This document shows, in pieces, positions 53,330 to 64,000 of a DNA stretch of 64,000 nucleotides (its first letter is position 1; each line of letters opens with the position of its first letter). The position numbers and the translations under genes were made by a program. The DNA is from Oreochromis niloticus (lineage: Eukaryota > Chordata > Actinopteri > Cichliformes > Cichlidae): assembly GCF_001858045.2 (NCBI RefSeq), contig NC_031985.2, forward strand, positions 37,224,321 through 37,288,320, given 5' to 3'. A model generated the notes under the pieces. It searched no databases. It was not told the origin of the DNA and was given only the letters and a program-made list of their open reading frames with translations.

Positions 53330-53520
53330 ACATGAGACAGTTCCTGGAGGTCGAGAATTAGGACCCAAGATGCAGGCAGCTGTGATGCAAGTGAGTTTAT
53401 TTAATCCAGAAAGAGAAACCAACAGATATGTAATGGGCAAGAAAACAAAACCTAAGAATAACCTAAACTGGGAACAGCTAACCAAAAACAGACCTGAAAC
53501 CTAGAAACTTGAAACAGAGA
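53330..53520 (-). repeat. LTR (R-U5) fragment
   Basis: Minus strand: TTAAATAAACTCACTTGCATCA, shortened here as AATAAACTCACTTGCATC, followed by CAGCTGCCTGCATCTTGGG and TCC. The solo LTR at 35.1 kb has AATAAATACTCACCTGCATC, AGAGCTGCCGCATTTTGGG, TCC. This is a diverged U5 of the same LTR type; U3 and internal regions are absent. Confidence 0.65.
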
Positions 53521-54456
53521 CGATTTCTTGATAAATGGCTCAGTAAGGCATTCCAGGTCTTCAATCTACATGCACGACTTAAATAAGTGCATGGTAATGA
53601 ATGGCACTGTCTGTAATGCCTGTGATTTAGTTTGCAGTGCTTGAGAAATTCAGATCACCCTCTCGCAGTCTTTGCATCCCACATGAAGTGCAGCACTAGA
53701 AGGACAAGATAGGGACTTTGTTAAATATATGTTGATGAATTTGAATGCATCTTGGGATAAATAGGAGTATGAAACAAATATAGACGCAGAGGAAATGTGG
53801 AATACTGTGACAACCCAAGCCCCATGAAATATTTAAGATGTTTGTCTTTGGTAATATACAGCTTCAGAAAGCATTTTTACTGCAACTATTTCATTATATA
53901 TTTAATACCCTAGTCAAAAGTTTAGTTTTATGTTCAGTAATTTAAAAAACTATCAGAATAACTTTTTAAATCATTCTGATAGTTTTAAATCAATGTGTTA
54001 TATTATTTCTGTTGCAGGTGATTGTTTTAAATATGTGCATGCTTTTGTGCCAGAAAATACAATAAATGAGATCTAGGAGGTAGAACAAACACTTCTTTGA
54101 CATTTATCCATTCTCCACCACTTTATCCGGAGTGGGGTCATGAGGGCAGCAGCCTAAGCAGAGAGGCCTTTACTTTCCTCACCCCAGCCACCTCTGTACC
54201 TAGGGGAATCCTGCAGAGTTCCCAGGCCAGCTGAGTGACATAGTACCTCCAGTATGGCTTCACTTTGCATTTTTAAAAAAAATTCTTTCTAAATTATCAT
54301 TAGAAAGTATTAAGCTATTCCCTTATAAAGCCAATGTGGCTCACCTTAGATTGTTTGATGATTCTTGGGTCCAGGGTGGAGGGAGGAGAAGGGGAGAGTG
54401 GGGAGAATAGAAGAGTTAACTTAGTGTGTTTATAAACATAAGCATATTCATACTAC
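53521..54456. other. No gene recognised
   Basis: No motif-bearing frame. AACTATCAGAATxACTTTTT and its inverse partner near 53950-53985 form a short inverted repeat. Confidence 0.35.
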
Positions 54457-55740
54457 ACCACCTTCGCCCACTAGTCGGGAGAGCCGCTGCAGTTTGCCTA
54501 CCAGCCAAACATCAGGGTGGATGACGCTGTCAACTACCTGCTGCATTGGGCCTTCTCTCATCTGGAGAGCACCAGGTGCACTGTGAGAGTCGTGTTTTTT
54601 GATTTCTCCAGTGCCTTCAATACAATCCAACCCTCAGTGCTAAGGGAGAAGATGCAGGGAGCGGGAGTGGACCATCAGCTGTCCTCGTGGATTATTGACT
54701 ACCTTACCAGTAGACCCCAGTATGTGAGGCTGCGGGACTGTGTGTCTGAGGTGGTAGTCTGTAGCACGGGGGCCCCACAAGGAACAGTACTCGCCACTTT
54801 CCTCTTCACCCTGTACTCTTCAGACTTCAGTTATAACACTGACACTTGCCATCTCCAGAAGTTCTCAGACGACACCGCCACTGTGGGTCAGGTGTCGGAG
54901 GGAAACGAACTTCAGCAAGAAGCCATCCTCTATTACACCAGTGAACATCCAGGGTTTGGACACTGAAACTGTGGAGGAGTACAAATACCAGGGTGTTCAC
55001 CTCAATAACAACCTGTACTGGTCCACAAACACAAACGCACTTTACAAAAAGGGTCTAAGTTGTCTCCACCTGCTACGGTGGCTGAGATCCTGATAAATTC
55101 AATAAAATACACTTCTGAACAGGACACTCCTAAGGAGATTTTACAACACTGGTGGCATCTGCTATTTTCTATGCTGTGGTCTGCTGGAGTGGTGGAATGG
55201 CAGAGAGGGACAGGGGGAAACTCAACAAACTGGTCAGGAGGGCCAGCTCTCAAGCAGGTTGGGGAGGAGAGGATGTTGTCTAAGTTAACATCCACCATCG
55301 ACTACACCCCCCACCCCCTGCATGAGACCGTACAAGCACTGAGCAGCTCGTTCAGCAGTAGACTTTTACACCCACAGTGTAGGAAGGAGCGCTACCGCAG
55401 GTCATTCTTACCAGCAGCTGTCAGACTCTATAATGCAGCTTAACATTCTTTTGGTCATCTTACTCACCAGCTTGTTTGTTTACTGTACATTTTATATATA
55501 GCTCTGTAGATATTATACATATCTCCGTACAATTTTTCAATTCTTCTATACTTATTCTGTACATAGTTACCTGAATATAACTGTATATACAAACTTCGGT
55601 TGCCTATGTTTATAGGACCACCTTGTGTCTTCCTTTTATATTTTATTTTCCCCGCTGTAAGAGCTCTGTAACACCGAAATGTCTCATCCGTGGGATAACA
55701 AAGGTTTATTCTACTCTATTCTAGTCTATGAGTCTAATAC
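54457..55740 (+). pseudogene. CR1/L2/Rex1-group LINE, 3' half
   Basis: RT motifs in order: LQFAYQPNIRVDDAVNYLLH, VVFFDFSSAFNTIQPSVLRE (metal-binding FDFSSAF), RLRDCVSEVVVCSTGAPQGT, and motif C as QKFSDDTATVG near 54868. A shift at about 54955 leads to TVEEYKYQGVHLNNNLYWST, and another to the C-terminal part LHETVQALSSSFSSRLLHPQ, KERYRRSFLPAAVRLYNAA-stop. The 3' UTR to 55740 ends in ATTCTACTCTATTCTAGTCT repeats. The 5' part is truncated; three frames now carry the protein, so it is inactive. Confidence 0.82.
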
Positions 55741-56818
55741 ATTACTTCATTTTTTTTTTTAAAGAAAAATAGCAGCTGATGGATTCTTAGTGTTACTGTC
55801 GGGATAATATCCTTTTTTTGTTATTATGTCACCTGTAAGCAGCGAGAGAAAACTGATATAGACCACTGCACTGGCTGCAGCAGCAGCTCACAGTGATTAG
55901 CACAGTGGAGTTGCATCAGATTAAATTAGCTTTGCGCTGCCCACTATAACGATTACCCACCATCAGCATCACCTCTGTAATGTCCAGGAAAGCTGCATAG
56001 TAGCAGTCCAGAATTGCTGCTATATGGCTTGTCCGTAGTCTGGCTCCTTCCTACCAGAACACGCAGGCAGTCCTCTGAATAAGCAAGTCCAACCAGAATT
56101 GAATTTTCACCTGCACCTGATCATAACGTCCGGCACCAAATGCAACATTTGTCACTACATACACGACTTTCAGCTTTTCGCTCTTTTTTTTTTTTTTTTT
56201 TTAACGGTAAAACTCAAAGTACACACAAAATACACCTTCAGTCTTAATCATGGATAGAACGGTTATGTTAAAACATGTTGAGACTCAACATGTTGCGCCC
56301 AAAACTAGCAAATGTGTAAGAGCAAATGTTACTTCTACCTAAACCACAGGGAGTGAATAAATGTGTGAAATATAAAGAAATGTATGATCTATTTTAAGAA
56401 AAAGTATTGTTTAATTTTTTTTATACCATTTATTAAACGTTAGGTTATGGTGGGTAGCATAATTTGCTTGCTTACGCTCATTTCAAATATTCAAGGAGCC
56501 ATTAAGTAAAAGAAAACTAACTCATAGGTGTTTAATTAGTCTTACCAAATTAAACCCTTTTCATTGTAAAAATCATTGCCAATGTATGTCACTAACTGTT
56601 TAGCCCGAATATCATCGACAGTCGATGCTCAAAAGATATGGCGGTTGCACATGTGGTCGGTACTGTGGGATCTGTCTCGGGTGAAGTTCACGTCATGACA
56701 TCGGATGTAGTATATACTAAAGCTGCATTGAACTTATTTGTTTCGACTTGGATTTAAAGTAAAAAGTTCATTTCAGATGAAAATGTGTGACTTTTAAGTT
56801 AATTGAACCCATTAAAAT
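55741..56818. other. No gene recognised
   Basis: A T18-type run is at about 56184-56202. No motif-bearing frame or clear repeat structure. Confidence 0.35.
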
Positions 56819-57103
56819 TAGTGCTGTCAGCGTTAATCTCGTTAAAATGATGTTAATGCCATAACTGCATTAACGCGGCAAATCTCCGTTAACAAGTTAA
56901 CCATGGATCAACCCGTGCATGGGGCCGGACGGCGTCAACGCGCTAGCGTGGTTAGCTCGTTAGCGCAGTTAGCTCATTAGCGCGTTGACACCATCCAGCC
57001 CCACGCACGGGGCGATCCGCGGTAACTCGTTAACGGAGATTTGCAGCATTAATGCAGTTATGGCGTTAACGTCATTTTAACAAGATTGCCGCTGACAGCA
57101 CTA
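56819..57103. mobile_element. Fold-back MITE, hAT-like
   Basis: Ends TAGTGCTGTCAGCG and CGCTGACAGCACTA's counterpart (GCTGACAGCACTA) are inverted. The complementarity extends inward for most of the element (GTTAATGCCATAACTGCATT versus its inverse near 57045-57070, and ACGGAGATTTGC). Flanks ATTAAAAT and ATTAATAA match at six of eight positions, compatible with a decayed 8-base hAT duplication. The centre holds GCTAGCGTGGTTAGCTCGTT-type repeats. Confidence 0.8.
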
Positions 57104-58632
57104 ATTAATAATAATTTGTCATCACTAAACCAAAAGAAGTGAGATTAATGTAAATAATTCCTTAACACTACAGCCCAAATAGACTTTTTAGAGTGTAATT
57201 AAATTGATGACTACTAATACTTCTATTACCACTAATATTTTTTTTCATAATTCTAGTTAAATATATTACAATTAAAAAATGTAATTCTGGGATACACTAT
57301 TCTGCTTATTTTAAATATATTCCAGTAGGCATCATCTTTTTCTTAAAAAAGGAAATACTTTGCCAGTGGCATAAGGAACACTAAAGCAACATTATAACAT
57401 AAATAGTTTATTGAAGTATCAATAAGGGCATTGTTTACTGTATAGAATGGCATGCAAAATGACTTCCGACATTAATACACTATTTAAAAATACCAGTTTG
57501 GATAGATGAAAGGACTATATTAAATATCACCAAATTTTGAATACAAAGTTGATTATTACATCAGTGCTTAAGTTAAACCATTGAGCACACTAGGCTGTAA
57601 GGCAGTCTATAAATGTTTTATAACTTAAAGAGATCTCAAAATTAGACTTGTTGAAAATATACCAGTCAAGAATAAAAGACTTGAAAATTTGGAATCATTT
57701 AATACTGTGGAGGGGTTTTGCATTTAAAGTTTATTGTAGATTTAAACAAGAAAATGTGGGGGGGTTTTCATTCCTTTTTCTAATAAATGAACTGGAAACC
57801 CCAAATAGCTTATGTATTAAACTGTTGGTGTTGTGCTCTTTTTACAGCCTTTTAGTTTCAGAAATAATGATTGCATGTTGCAAGAAGACAAAATGTGTTT
57901 GGAGAGCCTGTGCTAATGGTCAAACTCGAGTTTGTGTTTTTTTCTTTACATTTTTTGTTTATTCTTTTGATTGTTGATGTTATTATTTTAAGCATGTTAT
58001 TCTTCAGTCAGGCATTTGGATATGACAGCATAAGACAAAAACAGTGAAATCCAAAAAACACATTTGAACATAACATGAGTTTGCTAGACCTAATATTCAG
58101 GTGCTTTCTCCCGTTTTTATTTATTTATTTATTTTACATATAAAAGTTTGTACGGCTGCTGGCAGTACATACATTTCTAAATGCTAACATTTTGATCAGT
58201 GTGGAAGGATGTGACGTGGAGGGATTGCTAACTTTCACGTCTGATGAATAGTACTCTATTATTTAAAAAACCAGGCACAATTTCTGTCTCTGCTGCAATC
58301 AGGGCATTGATTGCAGGACAATGGATGTGTTTGATTGAGACATAATCAGACACTTCACTAATTTGACTTCAAAGGAAAATCAACTGCATACAGACATGAG
58401 GCAAAAATCACACAGCCAACCTTCTTCTAATGAGGTCAAAACTGTGTTTAAGGTCTATAAGGTACTGGGGATACAACATGTCTTCCAAAGTTTAGTTTTT
58501 GGTCTGTGCTTCTTTTAAATAGCTGCATCTGTATTTATAAGCATAAAGCAGGTGTTTTTTTTCTTTATCAGCTTTTGAATGGGGTGGGTGGTGGCATTCT
58601 CAGCATGCACTGTGACATTAGACATTACTTCA
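57104..58632. other. No gene recognised
   Basis: One 109-codon frame (57648-57977) is hydrophobic and Cys-rich near its end but matches nothing I know. The rest is AT-rich. Confidence 0.35.
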
Positions 58633-58960
58633 CTTCAATCCACTTTTATTTATATAGCGCCAAATCACAACAACAGTTGCCTCAAGGTGTTTCATTTTGG
58701 AAGGTAAAGAATACAAAGAAAACAGAAAACCCTAACAATCACATGACCTCCTATTAACAAGAATTTTGGCAACAGTGGAGAGGAAAAACTCCCTTTTAAC
58801 AGGAAGACATCTCTAGCAGAACCATATTGCAACATTTGCAAGACCCATAGGGCCACAAGCTCCTTAGATGACCGTGACCTCAGTGATTTGTAACATATGC
58901 AACTTGTCAGTTTTTGTTGAAACCTACAAATTCTCCTCAGGAGAGTACATGCTCTCACAG
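58633..58960 (+). repeat. Teleost dispersed repeat
   Basis: TTTTATTTATATAGCGCCAA, ATCACAACAACAGTTGCCTC, GGAAAAACTCCCTTTTAACA, and GGAAGA are hallmarks of a repeat found very often in fish genomes, probably the 3' part of a LINE and its SINE derivatives. No coding region. Confidence 0.65.
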
Positions 58961-59144
58961 TTACCCCAAGTTAACAAGAGTTATCTTAACTCTTGTTAGC
59001 AGCTCTGTGGCTAAATTGATCTAAATTAGCTAAACAGGCATATTCTGATTTGTCAGATTATTCCATCAAGTGGAAATTACTTCGGCATATTTTTAAGTTA
59101 CACTTTATTATAATTTTTTTAATTTTATTTTTGGCCCTTTTCAA

Positions 59145-59313
59145 CTTTATTGACAGATACAATGAAGAAATGACAGGAAAGCGGAAGAAGAGACAGATAG
59201 AGGATGACATGCGGCAAAGGGCCACAGTGGGACTCGAAGCTGTGCCGGCCGCTCTCAGCCGTATGGCATGTGGTCGCCTGCTCAACACACTGAGCTAACC
59301 TGGCGCCCCACTT
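59145..59313 (-). mobile_element. tRNA-derived SINE, second family
   Basis: Minus strand: GCGCCAGGTTAGCTCAGTGT gives an A-box (TTAGCTCAGTGTG) and GCTTCGAGTCCC a B-box. The body reads CCCTTTGCCGCATGTCATCC, and CTTTCCTGTCATTTCTTC before a TATCTGTCAATAAA tail. This layout is a familiar percomorph SINE and differs from the AFC-like copies. Confidence 0.8.
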
Positions 59314-59429
59314 TATTACACATACACCCACACATATACACCTAGAAAATTAGAACACAAAGCACCGAATGTGAAGAGTAGTAAGCCGCTGCATCTATGC
59401 GTGCAGCCATCTTAAACACACTTTTTTTT

Positions 59430-59612
59430 TTCTTTGCCTGTCCCGTTTGGTTCTTTAGCTCTCAGAATTGTTGTCTGAAGGCCAACAAAGATACCCAACA
59501 GATTTACTTTATCAAGTGGATCATCACGACGATCATTTGTCCATTTGATTGACTTTTGTTGTTATTATTATTTATTTAATTTTATTTTTATTTCCAGTTG
59601 TTACAGACAAGG
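59430..59612 (+). repeat. Dispersed repeat R1, copy 2
   Basis: Matches 50700-50905 in order and orientation, ending at TTTCCAGTTGTTACAGACAA. After this point the two copies differ completely, which fits a shared 3' intron end or element boundary. Confidence 0.7.
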
Positions 59613-61635
59613 AGGACCACCGGAGGGGCATCCATGCCACCCTCCTGGGAAGAGCTGAGGAGCACCCCAGACGAGGGGTCACCCAGCAGCCACGGAGCAG
59701 AAGCCAGAGGGAGCTGCAGTGGCACGCCTGCAGGCTCTGCCGGCAGCCAGCTGTGCCACTGTAGAAAACATGGACAACGCGACAGCACCTTCTCCCATTG
59801 TGCAAAAATGAAGCCAAAATATCCCGCTTGTGGAGGCTGCCATCTTGCATTTTTGGAGCCAGAGTCTGCGCAGTAGTGACTTGAGGTGGAGCGACTATGT
59901 CATGCTCCCGCCCACACACCCGCTGGACGTGACCGCAAACACTTTTTATGTAGCCCGGCTGCTCCAGTTTATTTGCTGATGGGTTTACAGCGACTGACGA
60001 CTCGTTCAATTAAGGTAAATACAACCACGTAACAGTTATGAAAAAGACACACAGCTTATCATCTTATAGTTCTAAAACATCTAAAATCACTCTGTTGTTA
60101 ATTCGTTTGCTAGATTAGCCGCTAGCATACGCAATGTGTTGGGGGCTTGTTGCTAGCTAGTTAGCGATGCTACACACCTGTTACTCTAATAGTCTTTATT
60201 ATTGAAGGATTCAGCACTCCTTAGGTTTTGTTATCCATTTTTAGACAGCGATGAGATCATCTGCACACTCCACAGAGGCCCAGAGTTACTCTTAATATCA
60301 AAAATATAATGCCGTCCTTTGAGATTTTAACATAAGACTGTGAGTGTAATGGATCTAAAACTTTTTAAATCTTCAGAGCCCTCTACAGCCTGGTAACATG
60401 GAAACTTTACACTACTGAAACCTTCTGCTGCTGTTTTTAGTCTAATTTGTTCTTTTCATTTAATAATAGAGTCCATATTATATCAACAGCTACATTCACC
60501 CTGGGGAGACACTAGTGAGTGAGACCATCAGGACCAAGCTGGGTTTCCTGGGTCCAGAGGTTTGGAGAAACTTCTTCCCTTTCTTTCATCACAGCTGTCC
60601 TGTGCCAGAAGTTCTGTTGACCCACTGAAAGAGGCTTCATTCAAGAAACACCAGGAAGACTGAAGCCCATCGCATTGATCAAGCAGGACTCATGATCTTC
60701 ACCAGCAGCTCCCTCACACTGTAGGCCCGCCCCAGAAGATGGATACACCCAGCATTTCATGAACACTGTGATGGAGACCTTTGGTTTGTGTAATGTTATA
60801 AATACTCGGATACTCTCCAGAGGCTCTGTACGTTCACATAAAGATATTATATTCAGTCCTGTTGAAAGTTATATATTTAAAAATATATTATCCTGTCTGG
60901 ATAATTCAGAGTTATTCATACTCTGGCATGAATAACTTTGAATTACTTTATGGGACACAATCTCCAAAAAACTCTGAAAGAATTCCAGATCACAAGTTTG
61001 TACTTTGACATACAAGTGACGACCTTTGACCTTCATCAGGTTTTATTTAATTGTGTTAGAGAAAATCTCATATGCTCTTCATGCAGCTGAGTACATCAAG
61101 TGTTTAAAACGGAAGCTGTGCAGGTCTGAGATCAGCGGCTCTCTGAAACACAAAACTGAGGTCCTGTTAATGCTGATATATAGTGACACAGTTACATGGG
61201 TGATTAATCCTTTTGACTTTTTGTCTTTAACTTTATCAATACAACAGCTGCAGCTTTCACTGACAGCACATGTGATACTTTAACCTTTGTACTGTTTTCA
61301 TCAGTTAATTTTGCAGTTAACATGTGAATATGCTGGATGATCTGTCTGCTGTCACTGGATGGTGCTGGGGTCTGAATCTGAGGGCAGCTCCTGTAATCAC
61401 AAAGAGAACAGAATCATCACAAACTGAAATATAAAGTTGAAATATGAAGTTTATTTCTCAAATCTGAAATAAAGCTGATCTGTCCTCACACACCCAGGAT
61501 CTGAAGTTCTTCTCTTACATTTTTTCAGTTCTACAGTTTAATCCATAGTTACTGATTAATGAGAAGTTACTGAAGTACAAGCTTTTTTTAAAAAAAATTT
61601 GGTGTTACTGTCTTTACAGATGTGGCAAGAAGTTC
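59613..61635. other. No gene recognised; likely old repeats
   Basis: CATTTTTGGAGCCAGAGTCT and GCGCAGTAGTGACTTGAGG (59.85 kb) and ATTCACCCTGGGGAGACACT (60.5 kb) have the look of dispersed fish repeats. Frames to 145 codons exist on the minus strand near 59.6-60.0 kb without known motifs. I cannot assign a gene. Confidence 0.35.
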
Positions 61636-62756
61636 TGGCTTGATAAGTGAAGTTCTGGCTTGATAAAAACAAATTATCATTAAATTTGAATAAATCTAAA
61701 ATTATATTATTTGGAAAGAGTAGTTTAAATACAAATGCAAAGATTCAAATAAATGGTGTTGATATTGAAAGAGTCAGTGAAAATAAATTTCTGGGGGTAA
61801 TAATAGATGAAAAACTTAACTGGAGAGCTCACCTAAGATATATTCATTCCAAAGTATCACGAAGCATTGCAATACTAAACAAGGCAAAACAGGTATTCGA
61901 CAGAACATCACTTCATATTCTATACTGTTCACTGGTTTCACCATACTTAAGCTATTGTGCAGAGGTCTGGGGCAATAACTATAAAACCACATTACATTCA
62001 CTTTTTTACTCTTCAAAAAAAAAGCAATTCGTATCATCCACAATGCAGATTACAGGGAACATACAAACTCACTATTTTTGCAGTCTGAAATATTGAAAAT
62101 TGACAATCTAGTGAAATTCCAAACAGCACAAATTCTATTCAAAGCAAAAAATAAAGAACTGCAAGGTAATATTCAGAGTATGTTTTTTTTTGAAAGAAGG
62201 AAGCTATAATTTAAGGGGTTTTTGTAACTTCAAAACAGGGAAGGTACGTACCACAAGAAAAAGCTTTTGTGTTTCTGTTCATGGAGTGAAACTGTGGAAC
62301 AGTCTGAATATGGAATTAAAGCAATGTCCAAACATAAAACTGTTCAAAAAGAGTTATAAAAATATGATCTTCTCGAACTATAAAGAAAAGGAAAATATTG
62401 AAATTAAGTGAATGTCTCTATTTAAAAAAAATATATAAAAAATTCATGATGTGATATTATAGTATTAAAGTATATCAGAAATCTGTTCACTATTTTTATT
62501 ACAACTTATATCAGTAAGGAAGCTGACTAAATATTAACTGATCATTTATGGCAAAGGGGTGGGATTAAATAAGTGTTTACTTCTTCCCACTCCCTTTCAA
62601 CATGTATATTAATCAGAACGGTAGCTATATTGAAATGTATTGATTTTTTTGTATAGTATTTTTTTCTCTCTCTTATTTTCTTTTCTAAATGTACCTGTAT
62701 ATTGTTTACATGTTTGAAATAAATTACCAATCAATCAATCAATCAATCAATCAAGA
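61636..62756 (+). pseudogene. LINE RT C-terminal fragment with CAAT tail
   Basis: Reads FWLDKNKLSLNLNKSKIILF, ENKFLGVIIDEKLNWRAHLR, and LHILYCSLVSPYLSYCAEVW: RT end and thumb of a fish LINE of the jockey/CR1-like group. A shift in the A9 run near 62018 moves to RIIHNADYREHTN, and the last part VRTTRKSFCVSVHGVKLWNS leads to a stop. The 3' UTR ends in (CAAT)6 at about 62729-62754, a typical LINE microsatellite tail, so the 3' end is complete while the 5' part is truncated. Confidence 0.8.
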
Positions 62757-63338
62757 GACTGAAAACATGCTGCTGTTTGAAGATATTTAATAATCAGCTC
62801 TGCACAGGAGCTGAAGCAGAGTACAGCCTGTTGCTTTTACAGTATAATACTTGTAATAAAAGTACAGTATCGGTAATTAGTGACTGAGCAGCCCGGGGCG
62901 TTTCTCTTGATTTCTTTAGTCAGGGTAAATTCATTCACCTGCACGGATTAGCTAAACATGGAGGAGACAGGGTTCATGACTTATACTGCAGCCAGACACC
63001 AGGGGGCGATAGAGACGTTTTGGCTTCATTTTTGGGGAGCTGTCGTGTCGTCCATGTTTTCTACAGTCATTGATAGTTACGCAAAATGGAGCGTGCCCAC
63101 TCCGACCGGACTTAAAGGGTTAAGCTGGTTAAATATCTTTAACCACTTCTCCTTCCATATGACAAACCTTACTGTGCCCAAAAAAGTGTGGCGAGAGGTT
63201 CCATAAGAGTGGTACTTGATGCTGTCTGATTATGTGCATATACGACTGAATCGAGGATGTCGGCAAAGTCTTTACCGGTCAGCAGAGTGGGGGAAGATAT
63301 ACTCTTGGCCTTCTCCATAACTATATATCAAGACCAAG
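62757..63338. other. No gene recognised; one dispersed repeat
   Basis: CACCAGGGGGCGATAGAGAC, TTTTGGCTTCATTTTTGG, and GTCCATGTTTTCTACAGTCA near 62995-63070 look like a common fish interspersed repeat. The rest may be 5' leader of the LINE that starts at 63339. Confidence 0.4.
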
Positions 63339-64000
63339 ATGGCGGCGCGTGAACAACGCGAGGCTCAGTGTCTCTCCAGAATCTGCTATTTAGTGGTTTT
63401 TTATCTACTTTTAACCGGATTATTCATCCAGAATTGCTGTGCGTTGCTGACCTACAGCAGACAAGAGATTCTGGACATCTGGACTCATAACTCCAACAGT
63501 TTTATCGCCGATCTCCGACTCATCCCAGAGATCTCCAGAACACCGGAGGCTGCCCACTCTCCCCGGCCGGGCGGAAGTGCACGCAGACGGCGCCGAGAAC
63601 GTAAACAAAGGCGAGGTAGGCGCGGAGGGCTACGGGCTAAGCTAAAGCTAACACGGCTGCCTTTACCCAGTATTTTCCTCGGCAATGTCCGTTCTCTGGC
63701 AAACAAAATGGATGAGATACGGCTCTCCATGACTAACAACAGACGGATTATGGACTCAAATATCATGTTTTTCACCGAAACATGGTTGAACAACAGCTGC
63801 CCGGACAATGCTATCGAGTTAGCAGGACGCCACACACACCGAGCCGACAGGCTAGCAAATGACTCCGGCAAGACCAGAGGTGGAGGTTTGTGCATTTATA
63901 TTAACAATGCTTGGTGCATGAACTCCACTACTACTGAGAGTCACTGCTCACCTAATGCGGAGTTTTTTATGGTCAAATGCAGACCTTATTATCTCCCCAG
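63339..64000 (+). CDS. L2-like LINE ORF, 5' part, runs off window
   Basis: A frame from ATG at 63339 stays open to the window end (220 codons, no stop). Residues about 16-36 are hydrophobic (ICYLVVFYLLLTGLFIQNCC), then a basic Arg-rich patch (RRRRRERKQRRGRRGG). An apurinic-endonuclease domain starts at about residue 115: FLGNVRSLANKMDEIRLSMT, FFTETWLNNSCPDNAIEL (catalytic Glu in TETWL) and SGKTRGGGLCIYINNAWC. This is the usual 5' design of teleost L2-like ORF2. Unlike the other LINE copies here, it shows no lesion within the visible part, so a fairly young insertion is likely. Confidence 0.85.
   Translation, partial: MAAREQREAQCLSRICYLVVFYLLLTGLFIQNCCALLTYSRQEILDIWTHNSNSFIADLRLIPEISRTPEAAHSPRPGGSARRRRRERKQRRGRRGGLRAKLKLTRLPLPSIFLGNVRSLANKMDEIRLSMTNNRRIMDSNIMFFTETWLNNSCPDNAIELAGRHTHRADRLANDSGKTRGGGLCIYINNAWCMNSTTTESHCSPNAEFFMVKCRPYYLP

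Noticed and set aside
59572..60009. 145-codon minus-strand frame near 59.6-60.0 kb
   Set aside because: Spans a GC-richer stretch next to dispersed repeat R1 without motifs or splice support; length is not remarkable for that composition.

Overview
This 64-kb window looks like intergenic DNA from a ray-finned (teleost) fish, probably a percomorph and perhaps a cichlid. The evidence is the repeat content: tRNA-derived SINEs with the GGTGGCTGTAGCTCAGG-type head known from African cichlids and relatives, L2/CR1/Rex-like LINEs, RLE-type LINEs, a chromodomain Ty3/Gypsy element, a Penelope-like fragment, piggyBac- and hAT-type MITEs and a Helentron. I found no host gene I would defend. Nearly all recognisable coding sequence belongs to transposable elements, mostly broken. 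There is one 100-N assembly gap (5823-5922).

Layout. 0.1-1.7 kb: decayed LINE on + with a SINE inserted in it. 3.9-5.8 kb: Gypsy pol remnant on -, ending at the gap. 5.9-7.2 kb: first copy of an unclassified repeat that carries a 98-codon frame. 10.3-18.3 kb: the best preserved element, a Helentron on -, with a herpesvirus-tegument-USP-like cysteine peptidase frame, a Rep (HUH, two Tyr) frame, and a Pif1-type helicase frame fused to an AP-endonuclease-like domain. Three 186-bp direct repeats lie upstream. 19.1-19.5 kb: GCTAGCGTTAGCATT-type minisatellite. 20.4-23.6 kb: a second copy of the 98-codon repeat joined to a related hairpin-bearing repeat. 25.2-29.7 kb: an RLE-type LINE on - split by an L2-like LINE, a repeat arm and a Penelope fragment. 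30.6-31.0 kb: piggyBac-type MITE with TTAA duplications. 31.2-35.2 kb: LINE remnant, transposase relic, hAT-like end, and a solo LTR with a 5-bp target duplication. 39.7-46.8 kb: LINE endonuclease remnant followed by a tandem array of five ~1.5-kb units, each with the 98-codon frame on -. 46.9-49.8 kb: a nearly intact EnSpm/CACTA-like transposase on + with an intron. 50-64 kb: more LINE, LTR, SINE and MITE pieces, a two-exon coding candidate on - (52.8-53.2 kb), and an open LINE 5' end running off the right edge.

How parts may work together. The Helentron holds a whole replicative-transposition toolkit (nicking/joining Rep, helicase, endonuclease) plus a putative processing or deubiquitinating peptidase. 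The three frames alternate (frame 1, frame 2, frame 1), which suggests one polyprotein broken by small indels, splicing or recoding. The hairpin-ended tandem repeats resemble the style of non-autonomous Helentron derivatives, but I saw no shared termini, so that link is only a hypothesis.
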